From Gemmatimonadales bacterium (lineage in GTDB: Bacteria; Gemmatimonadota; Gemmatimonadetes; Gemmatimonadales; GWC2-71-9): DNA of 64,000 nucleotides. The position numbers and the translations under genes are program-made. The DNA is taken from NCBI GenBank assembly GCA_019637315.1, contig JAHBVU010000002.1, positions 124,001 through 188,000 of the forward strand, read 5' to 3'. The notes under the pieces were generated by a model. It was not told the origin of the DNA and did no database searches. It saw only the letters and a list, made by a program, of their open reading frames with translations. Below, piece by piece: positions 58,256-64,000 of this stretch (its first letter is position 1; every line of letters begins with the position of its first letter).

Positions 58256-58759
58256 GTGACCCTGCACGTCGCGTTGATCGAGCCGGAGATCCCGCCCAAC
58301 ACCGGGAACATCGCACGTCTGTGCGCCGCCACCGATGTCGCGCTCCATTTGATCGGGCCGCTCGGGTTTTCCGTCGACGACGCGCAGGTTCGCCGGGCCG
58401 GGCTCGACTACTGGCCCCATGTGGACCTCTGGGTTCACGCGAACTGGTTCGGGTTCCGCGACGCGATCAGTCGGGAGCGCTGCCTCTATTTCTCGGCCCG
58501 GGCGGAACGGCCCTTCTGGGAGGCGCCGTACCGGACCAACAGCTGTCTCGTGTTCGGGAACGAGACTGGCGGCATGCCTGATCGGATTTTGGCCAAGCAC
58601 CCGGATCGCTGCTATACCATCCCAATGCCGGGCCGGGGCGTTCGGAGCCTCAATCTGGCAACCGCGGTGGGTATCGTGCTCTACGAAGGGATTCGTCAGC
58701 TGGGGGTGGAAGGGGTCGCTCCGGCCGGTCCTTCTCGATCTTCGCGGCGAGCGAAGTAA
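58256..58759 (+). CDS. trmL: tRNA (cytidine34-2'-O)-methyltransferase TrmL
   Basis: 167 residues from a GTG nine bases after moaA. SPOUT fold with [18 protein letters not shown] at the start and the trefoil-knot parts [14 protein letters not shown] and [22 protein letters not shown] (in two blocks). It methylates the wobble position of tRNA-Leu, including isoacceptor CAA, and the window's only tRNA is tRNA-Leu(CAA), which is one of its known targets in E. coli. Confidence 0.93.
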   Translation: MTLHVALIEPEIPPNTGNIARLCAATDVALHLIGPLGFSVDDAQVRRAGLDYWPHVDLWVHANWFGFRDAISRERCLYFSARAERPFWEAPYRTNSCLVFGNETGGMPDRILAKHPDRCYTIPMPGRGVRSLNLATAVGIVLYEGIRQLGVEGVAPAGPSRSSRRAK

Positions 58760-58878
58760 GCGCCTCGGTCCCTTGGACCAACCTATTCGTATTACTATGT
58801 TTCCGCCGTGTCGGACCGATCGGCCTGCCGAGGCCGATTGCTGACTTGCCGACCGACCTCACAGAAAATTACAGGCCT

Positions 58879-59808
58879 ATGTTCAACAAGATTACTGTCG
58901 TCGGCGCTGGCAACGTAGGTGCCACTGCCGCTCAACGTTTGGCAGAGAAGAACCTCGCTCGGACCATCGTGATGGTTGACGTGGTCGAGGGCGTGCCGCA
59001 GGGCAAGGCGCTGGATCAGTGGCAGTCGGGCCCGATCGAAGGCTACGACGCGCGGATCTATGGGGCCAACGATTACGAGGCCGCGCGCGACTCCGAGCTC
59101 TTTGTCGTCACCGCGGGCATAGCTCGGAAGCCCGGGATGAGCCGGGACGATTTGGTCAAGACCAACGCGGGAATCGTCAAGTCCGTCTCGGCCGAGATTG
59201 CGCGGGTGGCACCCAACTCGATCATCATCGTGGTGTCGAATCCGCTCGACGTAATGTGTTACGTCGCCATGAAGGCCAGCGGCTTCCCGCGCGAGCGGGT
59301 GCTCGGCATGGCGGGTGTGCTGGACACGGCTCGGTACCGCATGTTCCTGGCCGAAGCGGCCAATGTGTCCGTCGAGGACATCCAGGCGATGGTGCTGGGC
59401 GGTCACGGCGATACCATGGTCCCCCTGATTTCCTACACCACCGTGTCGGGCATTCCGATCACCCAGTTGCTCGATGCCGATACCCTGGGGAAGATCGTCG
59501 ACCGGACCCGGAATGGGGGCGCCGAGATCGTCAAGCACCTGAAGACGGGTTCGGCCTACTACGCACCGAGTGCGGCCGCGGTTCAGATGGTCGAGGCCAT
59601 CGTGCTCGACAAGAAGCGGATTCTGCCGAGTGCGGCCTGGTTGCAGGGCGAGTACGGGCTCACCGACGTCTACTGCGGCGTGCCGTGCAAGCTGGGGAGG
59701 GGTGGCTTGGAGCAGATCATCGATGTGACGCTGACCGAGCAGGAGCGAAAGGACCTGCACGCCTCGGCTGAGCAGGTTCGATCGCTCCAGACCGTCGTCG
59801 GCCTTTGA
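58879..59808 (+). CDS. mdh: Malate dehydrogenase (LDH-like type)
   Basis: 309 residues from the ATG at 58879. NAD-binding [12 protein letters not shown], substrate loop [14 protein letters not shown] with Arg residues typical for malate specificity, [14 protein letters not shown], and the catalytic His in [10 protein letters not shown]. It oxidises malate to oxaloacetate. A TACTAT element (58793-58798) may be its promoter, but the TTGGAC box upstream is only 14 nt away. Its TGA overlaps the TTG of sdhC, so it shares an operon with succinate dehydrogenase. Confidence 0.96.
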   Translation: MFNKITVVGAGNVGATAAQRLAEKNLARTIVMVDVVEGVPQGKALDQWQSGPIEGYDARIYGANDYEAARDSELFVVTAGIARKPGMSRDDLVKTNAGIVKSVSAEIARVAPNSIIIVVSNPLDVMCYVAMKASGFPRERVLGMAGVLDTARYRMFLAEAANVSVEDIQAMVLGGHGDTMVPLISYTTVSGIPITQLLDADTLGKIVDRTRNGGAEIVKHLKTGSAYYAPSAAAVQMVEAIVLDKKRILPSAAWLQGEYGLTDVYCGVPCKLGRGGLEQIIDVTLTEQERKDLHASAEQVRSLQTVVGL

Positions 59809-60497
59809 CGGTCGCGGGCGCGAGACCTGCGCCAGCGGGGAACTGGCTGCTTCGATTCTACGCTTCGACGATCGGCCGCAAGATCGTCATGGCGGTAACC
59901 GGGATCATCCTGGTCGGGTACATCGTCGTTCACATGGTCGGTAACCTGCTGGTCTTCCGGGGCCAGCAGGCCATGAACGACTACGCCCACATGCTCCAGA
60001 GCAACCTGCCGTTGGTCTGGACCGTGCGGGTCATCCTGCTGGTAGCCGCAATCTTCCACATTCACGCAGCCTACACGCTCTCGCGGCTGGCTCGAGCGGC
60101 GCGTCCGGAGCGGTATGCCGGGCTCAAAGCCCAGGCCTCGACCTGGTCGGCACGCGGGATGCGCATCGGTGGCGTGCTGCTCGTCGTCTTCATCGTCTTT
60201 CATATTCTTCACCTCACCACTGGAGATGTTCTTGCTGCGCAATTCGTGCGCGGCGACGTGTACCAGAACGTGGTACGCAGCTTCTCCATTGTCTGGGTTG
60301 CGGTGTTTTATGTGGTCGCCATGCTTGCGCTGGCCTTTCACCTCCATCACGGCATCTGGAGCCTCTTCCAGACCGTGGGAGCCAACCACCCCAATCTGAA
60401 TCCGACTCGGCGGAAGCTCGCCTGGCTGCTGTCGGTTGTGGTTCCCGTTGGGTTTGCGGCGGTGCCGCTGGCGATCGTCTTCGGGATGGTTCGGTAA
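59805..60497 (+). CDS. sdhC: Succinate dehydrogenase cytochrome b subunit
   Basis: 230 residues from a TTG overlapping the mdh stop. Five membrane helices (starting near residues 26, 67, 118, 158 and 206). Conserved His residues in [26 protein letters not shown] and FHLHHGIWS are candidate ligands for two haems. This is the single-subunit, di-haem type used by Bacteroidetes and Bacilli, where one gene replaces sdhC and sdhD. It anchors SdhAB and passes electrons to quinone. Confidence 0.93.
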   Translation: MTVAGARPAPAGNWLLRFYASTIGRKIVMAVTGIILVGYIVVHMVGNLLVFRGQQAMNDYAHMLQSNLPLVWTVRVILLVAAIFHIHAAYTLSRLARAARPERYAGLKAQASTWSARGMRIGGVLLVVFIVFHILHLTTGDVLAAQFVRGDVYQNVVRSFSIVWVAVFYVVAMLALAFHLHHGIWSLFQTVGANHPNLNPTRRKLAWLLSVVVPVGFAAVPLAIVFGMVR

Positions 60498-60502
60498 CTG
60501 AC

Positions 60503-62416
<1,914 letters not shown>

Positions 62417-62419
62417 CCG

Positions 62420-63196
62420 ATGCGAATTACTCTGAAAGTCTGGCGCCAGGAAGGCCCGAACAGCGGGGGCCGATTCGAGACCCATATCGCCAACGATGTC
62501 AGTCCCGACATGTCGTTTCTCGAGATGATGGACGTCGTCAACGAAGGGCTGATCGAGGAGGGGCGTGATCCGATTGCGTTCGATCACGATTGCCGCGAAG
62601 GTATCTGCGGTATGTGCAGCATGGTGATCGACGGGGTGCCGCATGGTCCGCACAAAGCGACCACCACCTGCCAGCTCCATATGCGGTCCTTCTCCGACGG
62701 TGACACGGTCACGGTCGAGCCGTTCCGTGCGCGCGGCTTCCCGATCGTGCGGGACCTCGCGGTCGACCGCTCGGCGCTCGATCGGATCATTCAGGCGGGC
62801 GGCTATGTCAGCGTCGCGACCGGCAACGCACCGGACGCCAACTCGGTGCCGATCTCGAAAGAGGCGGCCGATCGAGCGATGGACGTGGCTCAGTGCATCG
62901 GCTGCGGAGCGTGCGTGGCGGCCTGTCCCAACGCCAGTGCGATGCTGTTCGTCGGCGCCAAGGTCAGCCATCTCGGGCTGCTGCCGCAGGGGCAGCCGGA
63001 GCGGTATCGGCGGACCCTTGCAATGGTCACGCAGATGGATATCGAAGAGTTCGGTGGCTGCAGCAACTATGGTGAATGCGAAGCCGCCTGCCCGAAGGAG
63101 ATCGGGGTATGGGCGATTGCCCGGATGAACGCGGACTTCGTCAAAGGGTCGGCGTTGGCCCGCAACGACGCGCGGAACGGCAGCGACGGCGCATAG
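62420..63196 (+). CDS. sdhB: Succinate dehydrogenase iron-sulfur subunit
   Basis: 258 residues. The N-terminal ferredoxin domain has [11 protein letters not shown] and a later Cys in TTTCQLHM for the 2Fe-2S cluster. The C-terminal domain has [12 protein letters not shown] and [15 protein letters not shown] for the 4Fe-4S and 3Fe-4S clusters. It carries electrons from SdhA to the membrane subunit. It closes the mdh-sdhCAB operon; the next gene starts only five bases later. Confidence 0.96.
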   Translation: MRITLKVWRQEGPNSGGRFETHIANDVSPDMSFLEMMDVVNEGLIEEGRDPIAFDHDCREGICGMCSMVIDGVPHGPHKATTTCQLHMRSFSDGDTVTVEPFRARGFPIVRDLAVDRSALDRIIQAGGYVSVATGNAPDANSVPISKEAADRAMDVAQCIGCGACVAACPNASAMLFVGAKVSHLGLLPQGQPERYRRTLAMVTQMDIEEFGGCSNYGECEAACPKEIGVWAIARMNADFVKGSALARNDARNGSDGA

Positions 63197-63201
63197 GCGC
63201 C

Positions 63202-64000
63202 GTGCCGAGCCGCCCGCTGGCGATCGTCACCCTCCTGGCGATCGCAGCGGCCCCCGTGGGATGCGCTCGTTCGCCTACCGATCCGGATCCTGATCCTGGT
63301 ATTTCCCGCAATCCGGAACTGGTCGCGACGGTTCCGATTCCTCCCGAGTACGGCATTCACGACACTTTCGTGCGCGACGGTCTGGCCTTCGTCTCGGCGT
63401 GGAACACCGGCCTCATCATCTTCGACGTCGGCGATGGTCGGCGTGGCGGATCGCCATCCAGCCCGGTCGAGATCAGCCGAATCGTGCCCAGCGGCAACGG
63501 TGTTCCCGGCGGTCCGGCGGTTCACAATGCCTGGTGGTTCCACAACCCCGTGTCCGGGGAGAAGCGCTATGTCTTCGTCGGACAGGAAGGGCCCGGAACG
63601 CTCTTCTCTTCTGCTTCGGGCGATCTCTACGTCATTGACGTTGCCGACCTTGCCCAGCCGCGAGAGGTGGCTTCGCTGCGCATTCCGGGTGCCGGGGTGC
63701 ACAACTTCTGGATGGACGAAGCTCGTCAGGTGCTCTACGCCGCCTGGTACAACGCGGGTGTCGTTGCCATCGATGTCTCAGGAACGCTGGCAGGCGATCT
63801 CACCAGCCGAATCATTGCCCGAACGCCGAGTGGTGCTGCCTTCGGCAGCTACGTATGGGGGGTGATGCTCGCTAACGGGTCGCTCTGGGTCAACGACATG
63901 GTTGATGGCTTCTGGCGACTCGATCCGGTGACGCTCCAGCCGCAGGGCGGTGGGCGAAACCTGCCCAATCGTTGGGGGTCGGATCTCTGGGTTCGAGGCC
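63202..64000 (+). CDS. LVIVD-repeat lipoprotein, 3' end cut by window
   Basis: At least 266 residues from the GTG at 63202, open to the window edge. The signal ends in a lipobox APVGC (Cys21), followed by a short Asp/Pro linker. LVIVD-type repeats are visible: LIIFDVGDGRRGGSPSSPVEISR, DLYVIDVADLAQPREVASL and VVAIDVSGTLAGDL (given in part). The match of DVGDGRRGGSP with the DVGNGIRGGSP of the protein at 52074, and of AGVHNFWMDE with its GSHNVWVEN, shows they are relatives. It may be read through from the sdh operon; function unknown. Confidence 0.8.
   Translation, partial: MPSRPLAIVTLLAIAAAPVGCARSPTDPDPDPGISRNPELVATVPIPPEYGIHDTFVRDGLAFVSAWNTGLIIFDVGDGRRGGSPSSPVEISRIVPSGNGVPGGPAVHNAWWFHNPVSGEKRYVFVGQEGPGTLFSSASGDLYVIDVADLAQPREVASLRIPGAGVHNFWMDEARQVLYAAWYNAGVVAIDVSGTLAGDLTSRIIARTPSGAAFGSYVWGVMLANGSLWVNDMVDGFWRLDPVTLQPQGGGRNLPNRWGSDLWVRG

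Overview
The window is a 64 kb chromosomal segment of a high-GC, Gram-negative-type bacterium. It is almost fully coding and carries no rRNA, CRISPR array, insertion sequence or prophage. The gene content fits a Gemmatimonadota-like member of the FCB side of the tree; this is inference from content, not a database placement. Supporting signs are many secreted or lipoprotein products with Ig-like (BIG2) or LVIVD repeats, a barrel-less carboxypeptidase-regulatory/TonB-plug-type protein, tandem exported amidohydrolases, a FloA/NfeD pair, a SdhCAB complex of the single-cytochrome-subunit type, and several TAnnTTTG-like promoter cores.

Layout. 1-2.2 kb (minus): lysophospholipid acyltransferase (cut by the window edge) and rlmN. 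2.3-9.3 kb (plus): aspS, phoH, ybeY, two CNNM/CBS membrane proteins and mgtE, nearly all overlapping. 9.4-17.2 kb: meaB, split methylmalonyl-CoA mutase, an acyl-CoA carboxylase beta subunit, a tripeptidyl-peptidase-II-like subtilase lipoprotein and a 52-residue membrane protein. 17.3-23.8 kb: RecQ helicase, an unknown membrane protein, acyl-CoA dehydrogenase, RNase G/E with a long leader, rplU-rpmA with a clear terminator, and a small unknown gene. 23.9-28.3 kb (minus): BIG2/ZU5-like lipoprotein, two amidohydrolases, an exported unknown protein. 28.6-33.2 kb: ECF sigma, zinc anti-sigma, Spy-like protein, then nfeD-floA and a membrane protein. 33.3-34.8 kb (minus): plug-type protein and inorganic pyrophosphatase. 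34.9-39 kb: tRNA-Leu(CAA), leucyl aminopeptidase, a lipoprotein and an outer-membrane barrel.

39.1-48.9 kb is one dense housekeeping operon: yicC, gmk, rpoZ, coaBC, family-4 UDG, dnaB, radA, ispD, tsaC, a YwlE-type phosphatase, aroE, comF. 49-52 kb: gapA-pgk-tpiA. 52-54.3 kb: BIG2/LVIVD secreted protein and a small cysteine-rich protein. 54.4-56.5 kb: secG, carA (without carB), HU. 56.5-58.8 kb: moaD-moaE-moaA and trmL. 58.9-63.2 kb: mdh-sdhC-sdhA-sdhB, followed by a second LVIVD lipoprotein cut by the right edge.

Together the genes describe an aerobic heterotroph with glycolysis, TCA-cycle enzymes and propionate/branched-chain acyl-CoA use through methylmalonyl-CoA. Gene overlaps (ATGA, GTGA, TGATG, TAGTG) are the rule, so translational coupling is probably widespread. 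The least conventional signals are three RNA-level arrangements: a perfect hairpin burying the nfeD ribosome-binding site; a 12-codon leader frame ending on the carA start codon, which sits in the loop of a perfect 11-bp hairpin; and a roughly 400-nt leader before the RNase G/E gene. I found no clear candidate for a wholly new multi-gene system.
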